Shown in pieces: positions 1 to 11,409 of a DNA stretch of 64,000 nt (position 1 is its first letter; each line of letters starts with the position of its first letter). The stretch comes from Lutraria lutraria (lineage: Eukaryota > Mollusca > Bivalvia > Venerida > Mactridae): assembly GCA_964023205.1 (NCBI GenBank), contig OZ026833.1, forward strand, positions 35,504,366-35,568,365. The letters are read 5' to 3'. Both the position numbers and the translations under genes were made by a program. The notes under the pieces are model-generated. The model saw only the letters and a program-made list of their open reading frames with translations, made no database searches and had not been told where the DNA came from.

Positions 1-835
1 TCTACCAAGTTTGTTAAAATTATCGCCCCTTGGTAAAAATTGGCCCGCCCCGTGTTCGCTTGATTAATGTAGACTTATATAGACTTAAATCTTCATGTCC
101 AAAACCACAAGGCTATAGCTTAGTTATTTTGAGTGTAGTATTGTCCTGTGGACTTCTACCAAGTTTGTTCAAATTATGACCCCAGGGTTTACTCTATTTT
201 ATATAGGAAAATTTAAAAAATCTTCTTTCTGAAACCTCAAGGCTTGGAGCTTAGATATTTCAGATGTAATATTTTTCTAGTGGACCTCCACCATGTTTGT
301 TCAAATTATAGCCCTGGGGTAGAAATTGGCCCTGCCCACGCGGGTCTCTTGATTAACATAGGCTTATATATGTGAATTTTTTTAATCTTCTTGTCCAAAA
401 CCTCAAGGCATATAGACCTTAGATATTTTGTATGTAGCATTGTCTAGTGGTCATGTACCAAGTTTGTTCAAATTATACCCCATGGGTCAAAGTTAGCTCA
501 ACCCGGGGTTTAATCTATTTTATATAGGCTTAACTAGGAAAATTAAAAAAAAAAAATTGTCCAAAACCACATGGCCTAGAGCTTAGCTATTTTGTAAGTA
601 GCATTTTCTAGTGGTCCTCTGCCATGGGTGTTCAAATTATGGACCGTGGGTCAAATTGGCCCCGGCCAGGTTTACTCTATCTTATATATGCTTAAACATA
701 GAAATTACAAAAAAAACGTCTTGTCAGAAACCCCAAGGTCCAAAGCTTAGATATTTTGGACCTGGGGTAAAAATTGACCTCGTCCCCAGGTGACTTGTTT
801 TTACATAGGCTCATGATTATTTTCTCTTGGGTCTT
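1..835. repeat. Degenerate tandem repeat, units of about 150-165 bp
   Basis: Five diverged units share the phrase CCAAGTTTGTTCAAATTAT (near 1, 153, 290, 458 and 618), followed by a CCC..GGGT segment and a TTTATATAGGCTTA segment, then CCAAAACC.CAAGGC. The repeated phrase and spacing are seen directly. It resembles the satellite-like low-copy tandem repeats common in bivalve genomes (from memory). The small ORF at 611-793 lies wholly inside the repeat and is not a gene. Confidence 0.8.
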
Positions 836-1104
836 TTTTCTGGAAAGCGATAAAGGGCCATCATGGCCTTCTTGTTTAAAAATGTGGTGAGAGTACTGAA
901 TTGTGCCTATAGTAAATAGCTCATTGTCTAGAAATACAAAATTAGGAACAATTGTGTGAAGTTAAATTCATGTGTGGGTTCGCATGTGATAGATATAATT
1001 TCGGTTTTATTTTTACACTATTAAACCCCTAGCTGGAATTCCATAGTAATGACATCTTAAAGCATTTGTTCCAAATTAAGAATTTTCTTTGCTAGAATAT
1101 TTGT

Positions 1105-1800
1105 TAACCTATACATTCTTAAATATCACTCATCTTATGAAAAGATTTTTACCAATCTTAGTAAATTTTGAATGAGTATAAAAAAATAATTAAGATACTT
1201 CATAAATGCAAGACCTGGTCTAAGCCAATTCGCACCTAAATAACTTATCTATTACAGAAATTTACTTCTGTAATGGTAATTTAACTAAATTACTATTTTT
1301 TTAAAATTTTGCCATGGCAATATTTTGCCATGGAAATTTTGCCATGGCAATATTTTGCCATGGAAATTTTGCCATGGCAAACTTTTGCCATGGCAAAAAT
1401 TAAAAATTAAAATTTCATATTTATTCATCAAAACCATAAAAATTGTGTTAATTATGATACCTACACACACTTACATAGTGTTTCTTTAGATATTAAAAAA
1501 AAAAAAAAGTGTTGATTTTTTTGCCATGGCAAGGCCATGGCGGCCATGGCAAGGCATTTTGCCATGGCAAAATACCGATTTGCCATGGCAAAACGCCTTT
1601 TGCCATGGCAAAGACAGTTTTTCTTTGCATTTTTCAAGAAAACTAGTAAAGATAGAAACATGGGACTTACAATTTTTTAATAAGTAACTAAATGCTACAA
1701 TTTAATAATGTTTTTGTTTCTCAAAAATGCGTAAAAGTGGGGGCTGTATTTGCCAAAGACCGGCGCGGCAAAAACAAACCGGCGGAGGTTAGTATAAACC
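1105..1800 (+). repeat. Palindrome-rich dispersed element, copy A
   Basis: It contains two clusters (about 1308-1400 and 1520-1620) of the 12-bp perfect palindrome TTGCCATGGCAA, or its GCCATGGC core, at least a dozen in all. Conserved unique sequence surrounds them: a left part reading CACTCATCTTATGA and a right part reading GTGGGGGCTGTATTTGCCAAA then CCGGCGCGGCAAAAACAAACC. The same arrangement recurs in inverse orientation at 59276-59940 and, disrupted, at 17540-18300. No transposase is present, so it is probably a non-autonomous mobile element. Reading frames through the palindromes are repetitive and do not look like genes. Confidence 0.8.
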
Positions 1801-2266
1801 TCACCTTGGTGTAAACTTCTTTATGAAAATAACACACAAGTCATGCAGTTGGTAATTCCTGTTTCTAAATATAAATTCGCATTGCACAACAAGGTGAAAT
1901 GCATAACTAGGTCAGAGTTACCATTGACAACTTTATGACAAACAAATATCGCATGATTTGTATACCTCATTTGCGCTTAAGAAGTGGATATCAATGGTTA
2001 TATTACTCCACTGACAAACACGAAATGAGGAAGGGTCTATAAAAGGCAAGAGTTTACGTTTTTATTTTGAAATGATACTCTTATGAAATCTTAATATGTA
2101 TGCATTGTTTTGAGTTATCTATGTACATGCAATTACTTTACTTTGTGTTGATCAGTCTTGCGATGAATATTCTACATATTTGACATTGTGCACATTAGTT
2201 CTATTGAATTGCTCAATAACAATAGTCACGTAAATTTAAAATAAATATCTTCTTGAATACTTTTTT
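1801..2266. other. Unannotated AT-rich stretch
   Basis: I see no gene, RNA or clear repeat here. Confidence 0.5.
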
Positions 2267-3319
2267 GTCGAGCCCGCCTGCGGTGAGCTCGACTTAGTCG
2301 CCACAATGGCGGTTGCGTGTCTGTACGTTAGTTAGTTAGTTAGTGAGTGAGTGAGTTAGTGTGTCCGTCCGGATCCTTGTCCGGGCTGTATCTCCCTTAT
2401 GCATTGACACGTTTTAGAATAACTTGGCATAATTGTTAAACACCATGAGACGGTGTGCAGTGCGCAAAATCCAGGTCTCTAGCTCAAAGGTCAAGGTCAC
2501 ACATAGAGGTCAAACGTCAAAAATGAGCATTATAGATCTTGTCCGGGGTGTATCTCCCTTATTCATAGAAACTTTTTAAGATAACTTGGCATTATTGTTA
2601 AACACCATGAGACGGTGTGCAGTGCGCAAAATCCAGATCTCTAGCTCAAAGGTCAAGGTCACACTTAGAAGTCAAACATCAAAAATGGGCATTATAGACC
2701 TTGTCCGGGCTGTATCTCCCTTATGCATAGAAACTTTTTAAGATAACTTGGCATAATTGTTAAACACCATGGGGCGGTGTGCAGTGCGCAAGATCCAGGT
2801 CTCTAGCTCAAAGGTCAAGGTCACACTTAGAGGTCAAACGTCAAAAATAATCATTATACACCTTGTCCGGGCTGTATCTCCCTTATGCATTGAAACTTTT
2901 TAAGATAACTTGGCATAATTGTAAAACACCATGAGGCGGTGTGCAGTGCGTAAGATCAAGGTCTCTAGCTCAAAGGTCAAGGTCACACTTAGAGGTCAAA
3001 CATAAAAAATAATCGTTATACACCTTGTCAGGGCTGTGTCTCCCTTATGCATTGAATTATTTAAAAATGACTTGCCATAATACAATGCGACCATGTGTCT
3101 TGGGCAACAGCCAGATTTTTATAGGTCAAAGGTCAAGATTACACATTCGGTCAAATATATTTTCCTTGTCTGGGCTGTAACTTCTGTTTGCATTCAAGGA
3201 TTTTTAAATAAATTGGTATAAAAGTTTACTTCAATGAAATGATGTGTCATGAATATCACCCATACTAAGTCTTGTAGTTCAAAGGTCAAGATCACTAGCT
3301 GGCTAAACAGGGGCTCGAC
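2267..3319. mobile_element. 1.05 kb element with 9-bp terminal inverted repeats and internal tandem array
   Basis: The segment opens with GTCGAGCCC (2267-2275) and closes with GGGCTCGAC (3311-3319), an exact inverted pair. A second GCTCGAC at 2287-2293 forms a small hairpin with the left end. Next comes a GTTA/GTGA microsatellite (about 2326-2362), then about six head-to-tail units of about 162 bp. Each unit starts CTTGTCCGGGCTGTATCTCC and contains AGCTCAAAGGTCAAGGTCAC, and units decay towards the right end. No ORF is present. The termini suggest a non-autonomous DNA element whose body is a minisatellite; the mobility is inferred. Confidence 0.7.
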
Positions 3320-3719
3320 ATGTTACCCTTGGGCTTCTAGTGTTAATTTACGTGTGCTTTTAATACATACTTGGTTAGCTATATACAATATTTGTATATT
3401 AAATTGAAATTGAATCCGTCGTCCAACAATTGGATTGCTGAGAATATAAATAGTTTGTGTCATAAAAGTAGCGCCCGTGGTGTTATATTATGTAGATAGT
3501 TAAGTGATTACTTCTTTGTTCTAAAAGCCTTCAATAAGGTTTCATACAAATATATTACTCGATAAGATCATTCAAACAATATGCCCTTAAAAGAAAAGCT
3601 TACCAATCAAACCATCTCTAAAGGCTGAAAGCATGGATGGCTTGTTTCACTAGGATTGATAAATGAACGTCTCACTATTCTTTACAATAACAATATTTTC
3701 ACAAGTGTTTTGATTGCTT
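3320..3719. other. Unannotated AT-rich stretch
   Basis: No supported gene or repeat was seen here. Confidence 0.45.
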
Positions 3720-4290
3720 AGAAGCGCTACTAAACGTACACAAATGATTTAGGTTATGCACTTTCATCTCAAGCAACAACAAAATATATCCGAACGCGCA
3801 AAATAGCGTTTTATTACGATAAACATTGTACTCCTTCAGTCATTTCACTTAATATCAGCGAGAACCATCTATAACGTGTTGTGTATTGTGTTGTTTATTG
3901 GTACGATGATAGCATTTTGACAACAATTCGTTATTCTCTCTTATTAGATATCAAAACTTGGCGTGGTATCAATCATTGAATCATAAACGACTTACGATTT
4001 TGATTTAATAAAAAAAATGCTCTTTAGTTGGACGCCCAATCTCTACACAGAGTTGTGGTTCCTTTTCCAATCCATACACACCTCTGTCAACTTCTCAATG
4101 CCAAAATCTTTGGCAAACTACACTTTGATCAATTACATTCTTTTGTCTATACTTCATAAATATGTATTATGCATTGTCTATACTTTATAAATTTATATCA
4201 GTTTCGAAAAAAAAAAACGTTTTAATTTGCTCCGTTATAAGCTGTGTAATTGGGGATTATTTAACCTACCCTAGTATGGAAGTCATAAAT
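3720..4290 (+). repeat. Dispersed repeat, copies also near 8.2 kb and 35.8 kb
   Basis: The first half (about 3733-3910, with CGAACGCGCAAAATAGCG and TTTTATTACGATAAACATTG) matches the arms of the inverted-repeat element at 8165-8870. The second half (about 4030-4280, with CCTCTGTCAACTTCTCAATG and TTTGCTCCGTTATAAGCT) matches the reverse complement of 35700-35930. It is a fossil member of an interspersed family without coding capacity. Confidence 0.65.
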
Positions 4291-4767
4291 ATGCAACGCT
4301 TGAATAATTTGTTCAATGCAATTATTTTCAGATAAACAAACAAAAGAATTTATTTGCTTAACCACTCGAGCGTTATTACAAATACACATACCACTGATAA
4401 AGATCTTGGTTCTATTTGCTGAGATATATGATTATGTATTCGCATAAAAGGTGAAAATATCATTTTAGTTATTAAAATGACGATTTAATATGTTCAAATA
4501 TTTTTAATATTATACAATGTAAAAACAACTAAACATATAACAGCAAAGGGGTATGGATATGAGTGCCACCAAAATCAATACTAATAATAAATGAATACAG
4601 AACAGAATATATACTTTATTAGACATAATTCTCGAAAGCTCATCGTCGTAAAGAAAATACAAACAAACATACACACACACGGTAGTGGAAATACATATCA
4701 AACTACAAAAATATATTATGAGAGCATGCATGAAAATGCAAACAACTTCATAATAATATATTTTATA

Positions 4768-6135
4768 TAAATGGTGAACCGTTGGAAATTGTGAATAGTT
4801 TTACATACCTTGGTGTTAAATTTTTATATACAGGTAACATTAATCCAGTTGTGAAATCTCTCCATGACCAAGCTTTAAGAGCATATAATCATCTTTTGAC
4901 GTTATTTGATAAGGTACATTTAGACATTAAAACGAAATTACACTTATTTTATATTATGATAGTACCTATTCTTTTATACGGTTCTAAGACTTGTGATGTC
5001 TACAATCCAAATGATATTGATAAATTACATGTTACATTTTTAAGCAGATTACTTCGTGTCAAATCACAAACTACGAACTCCGTCGTATATGATGATTTAG
5101 AGGGGTTTCCGTTATCAGTACTATGTAGAATAGGGTCATTAAAATTCTGGTTGAAAATAATGAAGAACGTATACCATATATAATGTATACCATGATCTTG
5201 ATAATAAAGTAAACGCTGCATGTTGGGCTACAGGGCTAGTCATATTAACTCCATTATAGACCATTTACATATATATAAAAGATAAGTTTGATTAAACTAT
5301 TAATTATGGACCGTTGTTGATTAATATAATTAAAGAAGAACATATTCAAGATTGGTCTGCTTCGATTACTAGGTCGCCCAAACTAGAATATCACTGCCAA
5401 TACAAAATCACGTTCTGTTTTGAATAATATTTACAAATGGTATCAAATAATGAGCAGATACTGTATTTTCATTTTTGTAAGTAAATACACCTTGTTTTAT
5501 AGATTTATAAGTACATATATCCTGTCTTATAGATGTAAAACTCCATTTTGTCTTGTATATATATGTATAACTTTCTATTTGTATAAATAAACCTTTTCTG
5601 TCTTGTCAAAAGTACGAAATACTCTCACCGTATTATGCCTATTAGACATTCTATGATATCTCCCTTTGTTCAGCCTTTCTACACGAGTTAAGAATTCACA
5701 TTTTAACGTTTTTTTATGATTTATACTTTTCATTATGTTTATTTATTGTTTCGCCTAGTTTCATTCTGTATGTTTACCTGTCAAGATCATATAATATTTT
5801 GTATAAGAAATGTGCTTAGAAATACTTCACCCGCATATTTCCTTAACATCTGAACACAATATATTCCTATCATGTTATATTTGTAATTCATATTGCCTCG
5901 TTGAATAGTTCTATTTATGCATGCATAGTAAGGAATTGGGGTCCTAACACCCAGAATTCCAAGAGTGCTAAAATGTAAATTTTTCTTTGATAACTTTTTA
6001 AATTATGTTATTTAAGATTGTTATAAAGAGTTTGATCACGCATCTTTTAAAGAATTATGGTTTACTGGACAGAAAAGTCTATATCCTTCTACCCGGCTAA
6101 AGCCTTGTATCAAAGATCAATAAAGATAAATAGAT
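4768..6135 (+). mobile_element. 5'-truncated non-LTR retrotransposon remnant, plus strand
   Basis: The open frame at 4782-5183 (133 codons) reads FTYLGVKF, then a stretch of conserved aliphatic and charged residues including PILLYGSKTCDVYN. This is the pattern that follows the catalytic core in non-LTR retrotransposon reverse transcriptases. Homology continues past the frame's stop in broken frames to about 5440 (SPKLEYHCQYK). The YADD catalytic region is absent, so the copy is dead. The right end is a tail of CAATAAAGATAAATAGATAG, which abuts the tail of an oppositely oriented element. The clade is not assigned; a CR1/Jockey-like or RTE-like source is possible. Confidence 0.7.
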
Positions 6136-6139
6136 AGAT

Positions 6140-7950
6140 ATTCATTCCAAGATAAGGCATAAAGCCCAACAGTACAATACATATATACAATTTACATTAC
6201 ATAAACATTAAACAAAACATAGTATGTATTCCTATAAAGATAAATAATTATAAGCTGTAGTAAGCTGTAATGGCGGATCTTTTTCAATAGATAACTTATG
6301 GGAACAACAACAAAAAATTAACCATATTGCAATGAAATGAAGAGAAGTGAAACACGTTTAAATGTTTTAGATCATAGGTACAGAAAAGGTACTGAAAGGT
6401 AGATTTAGTTCACCTAACATGATTTGTATTTCATTTTACATAATTCTATTAAAATATACTATTTCACCATCAGGCTGAAAATATCTTGATTCTGGATCGT
6501 AATTGCTTTAAAATAGGTTTCAAATTGTGATCAATTTATTTTACAATCAGTTTTAACGTACGTTGATTTCAATAGTTTCCAATATTCTTTTGCGTTTTTC
6601 AGTTTTAGTGATTCTAATTCTCGTGTGTTTTGTTTGTCATGTTCAAGTTTCTTTTTCCGAATTAATTGTCTATATTTCGATCGAGACTGACATAAGAATG
6701 TTCTGTTTTCATCAGTTTACAACGTCTTTATATATTAAAATGTTCATAGAAGATATTTCTATCATTCAAACATTCTTCGTCAAACCAAGGCTGACTCTTT
6801 TTTGGCCTTGAAGTTTTGCAGTTTGCTCCTACAATTAACTTTACATATAGGGTCACATATTTAGCTGAATAGACTATAAAACTTTGACAAATATTCATTC
6901 AAATCGTCACTGGAATCTAAACAATTTGCATTAGTTGTCAATACATCAAGGTTTGATTAAAACGAATCATTATATATAAAGCATGTAGATATAATTCTTT
7001 AGAATATTTTTTCCTTACATAGCGGTATGGTCTTTTATCTTAAAAGTTATCATTGTCTAATGACATATCATTTATAGTATTACATTTTAACGAAAACGAA
7101 AGAATACAATGTCCCGACATAACATTTGGTTCATGTTTTAAAAACGATGTAAAATGTTGAAACAACTTAGGATTACAAATAACATAGTCAACAATACTAG
7201 AATCAGTTTTCTGTACGCAAGTAAAATTACCAATGAATTGGTCTTCCATGCGTCCATTTGCAATTCTCAAACTAGTACTTTTACAAACATATAATAATAA
7301 CCTGCCATTTTCATTTACTGTGTTATCTTTAGATACACGAGGTTATTGATCATCTTCAATATATTCATCATACATAAAATCAAACATGTGAAAAGTAATA
7401 TCCTGGACAAAATCTTTTAATTGACCGGACCGCCTGCCAAAACAAAATAACAATCTTCATGAAAATAGTCATTAAAATATATCATGTCATTTGTTATAGA
7501 ATCAAACGCATTTTTGCCAATTAAATGTTCTCGGATGCTACCTATATACACCAAGCACATTATGACATCTTTATCAAAATTAAACAATGATTTGTCCAGT
7601 TTAAACCAAATGATACAATCATGTACAGTTTTCAACAAAGTAAATTTTGAGTTAATTGTATTCAAAAACATAAACCACGAGATCACCACTATTTCTTTTT
7701 GCATTATAATTTGTCATGTTACGATTAGTGAGTAACGTGTAGTGAGTAAAGTTATTTACATTGCAATCAAAGCTATCATCTAACCAAGTTTCAGTAAGTA
7801 GCAAAATATCGTTATTATTAAATAATTTTATCATTTCACTTGAGTTCAATTTATTGTATGATTTCCCAACTAATCCCTGTATGTTTATGTCTTCAAGTAA
7901 CTTTTCTCTTTTTCATAATGTAATTAAAAAAATCATTAATTTGAATAAAT
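6140..7950 (-). mobile_element. Non-LTR retrotransposon remnant with decayed endonuclease, minus strand
   Basis: Three broken minus-strand frames are pieces of an apurinic-like (EEP) endonuclease. The segment 7652-7849 has NDILLLTETWLDD (the catalytic E motif). The segment 7417-7704 ends FVLAGGPVN where intact family members carry GDFN. The segment 7040-7270 has SSIVDYVI and MSGHC, where the usual final motif is SDH, so at least two key acidic positions are lost. Around 6650-6820 an endonuclease-to-RT linker is readable (SQPWFDEECLNDRN), interrupted by stops. No RT core follows; the rest to 6140 looks like a 3' untranslated region. The copy is non-functional. Confidence 0.7.
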
Positions 7951-8164
7951 TTGCACACGAAATTGCATTTATTATTGTATTTTAAATAATTGTATATAAT
8001 TTTACTTAAAAAGTATCAGATATTAAGTCGTTGTACAAAAAAGTAGCAAAATTTCTTTTTTTTCAACGCGTCAGAGACCTATTATTTATGTGCTTATTGG
8101 CAAAAAAAATCAAGAAAAATCACCCGTTGAAATATTTTCATTTGACCTTACGTATCTGGCTTGG

Positions 8165-8870
8165 TTAAAATCCCTAAAATAACGTTAAATGATATTTTAC
8201 GTTATTTACAAATATCAAATATCATACTTCAATACCAAGCATCAAAAAATTCTAACCGAACGCTCAAAAAGGTGTTTTATTGCGATAAATACTGCACCCC
8301 TTTATCGACTTTTCCTTATCAACGTATAAACATCTGTAACGTAATGTGCATTGTATTGGTACAATATGATACTATTGATTCATTTATTTAATATTAAGAT
8401 TAATTGTTATAAAAGTTCTTACTAGACACGAAACATGGGCTTGGTTTAAATTATTGAACCGTAAACATAAGCGATTTTGATTGGCTATCAAAATTTAATG
8501 GCGTGCGTCAAATTCGTTGATTTCATGAGACGATAAATATCCGATACTTTAATTGTTGATTGTTCAGCTGAACAAAACACAGTAGGTGTCATTTTAAAAT
8601 TAACATTGCCGTCTTATTTGATTACCGGTTTTCGTTATTTTGTAACATAAATGTTAATCTAGTGCACTGTGCCTAAGTATTTTGATACTAACACGGTAGA
8701 GATGGTTAACGCTGATAAGGTTAAGTCGATAATAGAGGGTGCAGTGTTTATCGCAATAAAAACACTAATTTTGCGCTTTCGGTCAGGATTTTTGTTGCTT
8801 AGTATTAAAGTATGATATAAAATCTTTGTAAATAAATTAAAATGTTATTTAGCGTTTCATTAGCAGATAA
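8165..8870. mobile_element. Inverted-repeat (foldback/MITE-like) element of about 0.7 kb
   Basis: The left arm (about 8171-8345) and right arm (about 8700-8862) are long imperfect inverted repeats. For example, TTTTATTGCGATAAATACTG on the left pairs with CAGTGTTTATCGCAATAAAA on the right, and TCATACTTCAATACCAAGCA with TTGCTTAGTATTAAAGTATG. The middle of about 350 bp is non-coding. A half-copy lies at 3733-3910. The absence of a transposase implies mobilisation in trans. Confidence 0.75.
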
Positions 8871-8884
8871 AGCTAGAACCGATG

Positions 8885-9000
8885 CCTTTATTAAGGCTAA
8901 TTTTTGTAATATATTCCTTTATACATAGTAGTTATCGCTGTTAAGAAATATGTAAATTGCGTGCGATATTGGTTTATAGCAGACCAAAACAAAACATTTT
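8885..9000 (+). repeat. Segment homologous to the 4.3 kb array unit (19275-19390)
   Basis: Both places share ATATATTCCT.TATACA.AGTAGTTATCG, then TTAAGTGCGAC or TGCGTGCGATATTGG and .TTATAGA.CACCA. Together with the shared second exon (11410-11544 versus 19593-19724), this suggests that the 4.3 kb unit descends from an older duplication of this region. Confidence 0.5.
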
Positions 9001-9880
9001 TATCATTTGCAATGTACGTAATACATGGTTTATTTCAGTATATAACTATGGAAAAATATGGTTCAGTTTCCAAATTTACAAGACAACAAAGTTGCCGGAA
9101 ATTCAAGCAAAACACCGCGCCAAACCGAAGCAATTAGGAAGTAGTAGTGAAAGTCTAAGATACAAATTTAAAGATTTCCATTTGCTAAAAGTTGTCATTT
9201 CGAGATAATGATATAATTTTGGCTACGTCACAAATGTTGGATACAAATGACGATCAAGATGACAAACATGTTGGAAAGCACACACGTAGATGTGTGTATT
9301 TTTATTTGCATTTCTAGGAATGATCAAGGACGCATTAGTTTTCAGCCTTTGTTATTCTCATGTGACAGATTGAGGTAACAGGTGAAACTTACTTCGTTGC
9401 TGACTTTAAAGGGGCATGTCCTGGAACTGTTGTGTTTTGGTTTTCATACGCCAAAAAATGATTTTATAGCTAGTAAAATCAAGTATACCGAAAAGTCAAA
9501 GAAGAATGTGCGTTAAAAATGACCCTATGTAACGCACGTGTCGGTATTTGTATGTCGATTTGAATAAAAGCCTGCCAGCGTTTAATTGACGACAATAATA
9601 TTTCCGATTCGTCCTTTTAAATCAGCATTACATTGATAATAACCTATAATTAGTTGAATGGATAAACATGATATCGCAAAGATGAACATAGCAGTAGCAA
9701 TTCTTACCATTTCACTGTTTGTTGCTAGTTTTTCCGCGATGTTGTTGGTTTGACAATATTCCGAAAGAGTCGGGTAATGAAAATGACGAATAGTTCTGAG
9801 GCCGAAATCGGCCAATTTGGTGAATGTCCCCCAAATTTCAAAGGCTCGTGGCTGACGCAGTTATACCAATTTACAAGCAA
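9001..9880. other. Non-coding stretch; no supported gene
   Basis: A plus-strand frame at 8957-9208 (83 codons, basic and serine-rich at its end) and minus-strand frames at 9582-9994 are open, but they show no recognisable domain. The latter run into the neighbouring repeat. Confidence 0.4.
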
Positions 9881-10330
9881 CACAATTCCAAAAGTGCAAA
9901 TGTTCAAAATAATCAGGGGCCATAACTCTGCCGATCTCAAATAAATTTGCGTATAAAGAACCTGGTGCTCAAATCTATGCTTAAAAACTTTCATGGATCC
10001 TAGTAGTTATACTTTTGCACAAGTCTAAATGTTAGTTTTGATTGTTCAGAGGCCTTAGCTCAAAATCAGACGCGCAAGTTAACATACTGACAACCATTCA
10101 TAGAAAGTTTCATGTCTGTAGTAGTCCAAAAATGTTAATGTTTGCTTAACCAGGGGCATTAACTCTGCTTATCTCAAAACTATTTTCGTAAAAATACACA
10201 GATACGCAAGTTAACACACTGACAGCAGTTTACTATTCTTTAAAAGTTTCATGACTCTAGCAGTCTAAATATGGCAATTGTCGCTTAATCAAGGGCCATA
10301 ACTCTGCTGATTGCAAACATATTTTCATCA
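9881..10330. repeat. Degenerate tandem repeat with GGGCCATAACTCTG motif
   Basis: Units near 9915, 10050, 10151 and 10292 share GGGGCCATAACTCTGC, then ATCTCAAA, CGCAAGTTAACA.ACTGACA and AAAGTTTCATG. The period is about 100-140 bp with internal deletions. This phrase is one I associate with bivalve tandem repeats (from memory). Confidence 0.7.
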
Positions 10331-10799
10331 AAACGCCCACAATTTCCCATGCTGACATGTATGAATACATGATTATTTTTAATCACACTCTTTCCCATTA
10401 TGACACATTGATAGCTATCATTTTTTGGAGATTGGAACCATTATGATGCATTCAGCTAAATGATCAGACAGAAGTCTGTTTCAAAATACATGTATGTATT
10501 TTTCTGGAAGTGTCCAATATGCGTTTCGTTCAATCAGTTTCACTAGAGTTTATTCAAATTAATTGTCTACAAGTAATTTGTTCTGTGTAAAACTTTTTTG
10601 TCATATTATGATAAGTCTTGCGAAGGCGTAATATCTTTCGTCAGTAGGCTTTTTCTTGCAATTTGGACAAACTTCATCATAGTGCTTTCTGTTTCTGCAT
10701 CCCGAAAGAAAGACAAAAAAGCAAATTAGTCGTTTTTTTATCCAAAGAGAGACATTAATATGAATATTTCTGAAAGCCAACACAATTAACTTCGCGCTG
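10331..10799. other. Unassigned; possible small cysteine motif on minus strand
   Basis: The minus-strand frame 10601-10843 reads GCRNRKHYDEVCPNCKKKP, a suggestive four-cysteine pattern. It is preceded on that strand by a GCAG that could be a splice acceptor. I do not recognise it and cannot tell an exon from chance. Confidence 0.25.
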
Positions 10800-11043
10800 A
10801 AAACATGCAACATCGGGCAATACGATATTTTGTAGGTGTTCATCGGTGTTCATCGGTTTACCCCAATTCTAGCCATTATGGGAGACACTGGGTGGATTCT
10901 TGGTGTTTACAGACGATGAATATATCAATTTTCATTGATGATAATTGTATTACCAAAACAGTGTTTCTGTACGACTACGAAAAGTGCAAAAGCAACTGGT
11001 CACTGGAAACTAAACAAATCATGTCAACGCTCAGTTCTTAACA
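10800..11043 (+). pseudogene. Non-LTR retrotransposon C-terminal fragment
   Basis: The frame from 10805 reads QHRAIRYFVGVHR, then YGRHWVDSWCLQ and later KTVFLYDYEKCKSNWSLE. This matches the post-RT C-terminal pattern of animal non-LTR elements (AMRYFLGVH..., GDMGW..., ...WDY...NW). About 75 residues survive, with a deletion in the middle. No catalytic RT motif is present. It is 90 bp upstream of the CIDE-N-like first exon and is probably unrelated to it. Confidence 0.6.
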
Positions 11044-11130
11044 TCCATCTAGACGTACATAATGTACATAAAGTTGGACACAAAAAGAACTCACGAAACA
11101 AATGTATTTAATTACAGGAAACCATTGAAC

Positions 11131-11233
11131 ATGGCGGCTGGTGGTAAGGGAATAATATTCAAAGTTACGGACACACAATCCGGCCGAAAATCTCTGTTTA
11201 AATTCGAGCAGTATTCAACTTTCGAGGAAAGAT
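11131..11233 (+). CDS. Candidate first coding exon, N-terminal half of a CIDE-N-like domain
   Basis: The start ATGG sits in a good animal initiation context (AAC before ATGG), just after a possible acceptor (TTAATTACAG). The exon encodes 34 complete codons beginning MAAGGKGIIFKVTDTQSGRK and ends in phase 1 at a GTACGT donor. Joined to the exon at 11410, the phases fit exactly and make a cysteine codon across the junction. The joined product fits the CIDE-N pattern (short beta-strand with basic residues, then an acidic 'VLEED' turn), the protein-interaction domain known from DFF40/DFF45 and CIDE proteins. This is a fold-level guess from pattern; another ubiquitin-like fold is possible. No strong promoter motif was identified. 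Confidence 0.55.
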
Positions 11234-11409
11234 GTACGTAGCCATATAGTCTTGAACGGTTTATAATGTTTAACGATATTTACGAATAATTACAAAAAAA
11301 ATACACGTACATGTACATGTACTAACACTTTCAAATGTGTATATGCAAATACTTGTTCGATCATTCTGAAAAGACGGAAATCTGAAAATGGTTAATGTAT
11401 TTTATCTAG

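Noticed and set aside
1285..1661. Minus-strand frames with repeated FHGKILPWQN and AMA-type peptides
   Set aside because: They are translations of the TTGCCATGGCAA palindrome clusters; the same peptides appear from the inverse copy at 59.4-59.9 kb on the other strand. Palindromes are open in several frames, so coding is not supported.
9582..9994. Minus-strand ORFs of 77 and 89 codons with hydrophobic stretches
   Set aside because: They overlap the GGGCCATAACTCTG tandem repeat and show no conserved domain.
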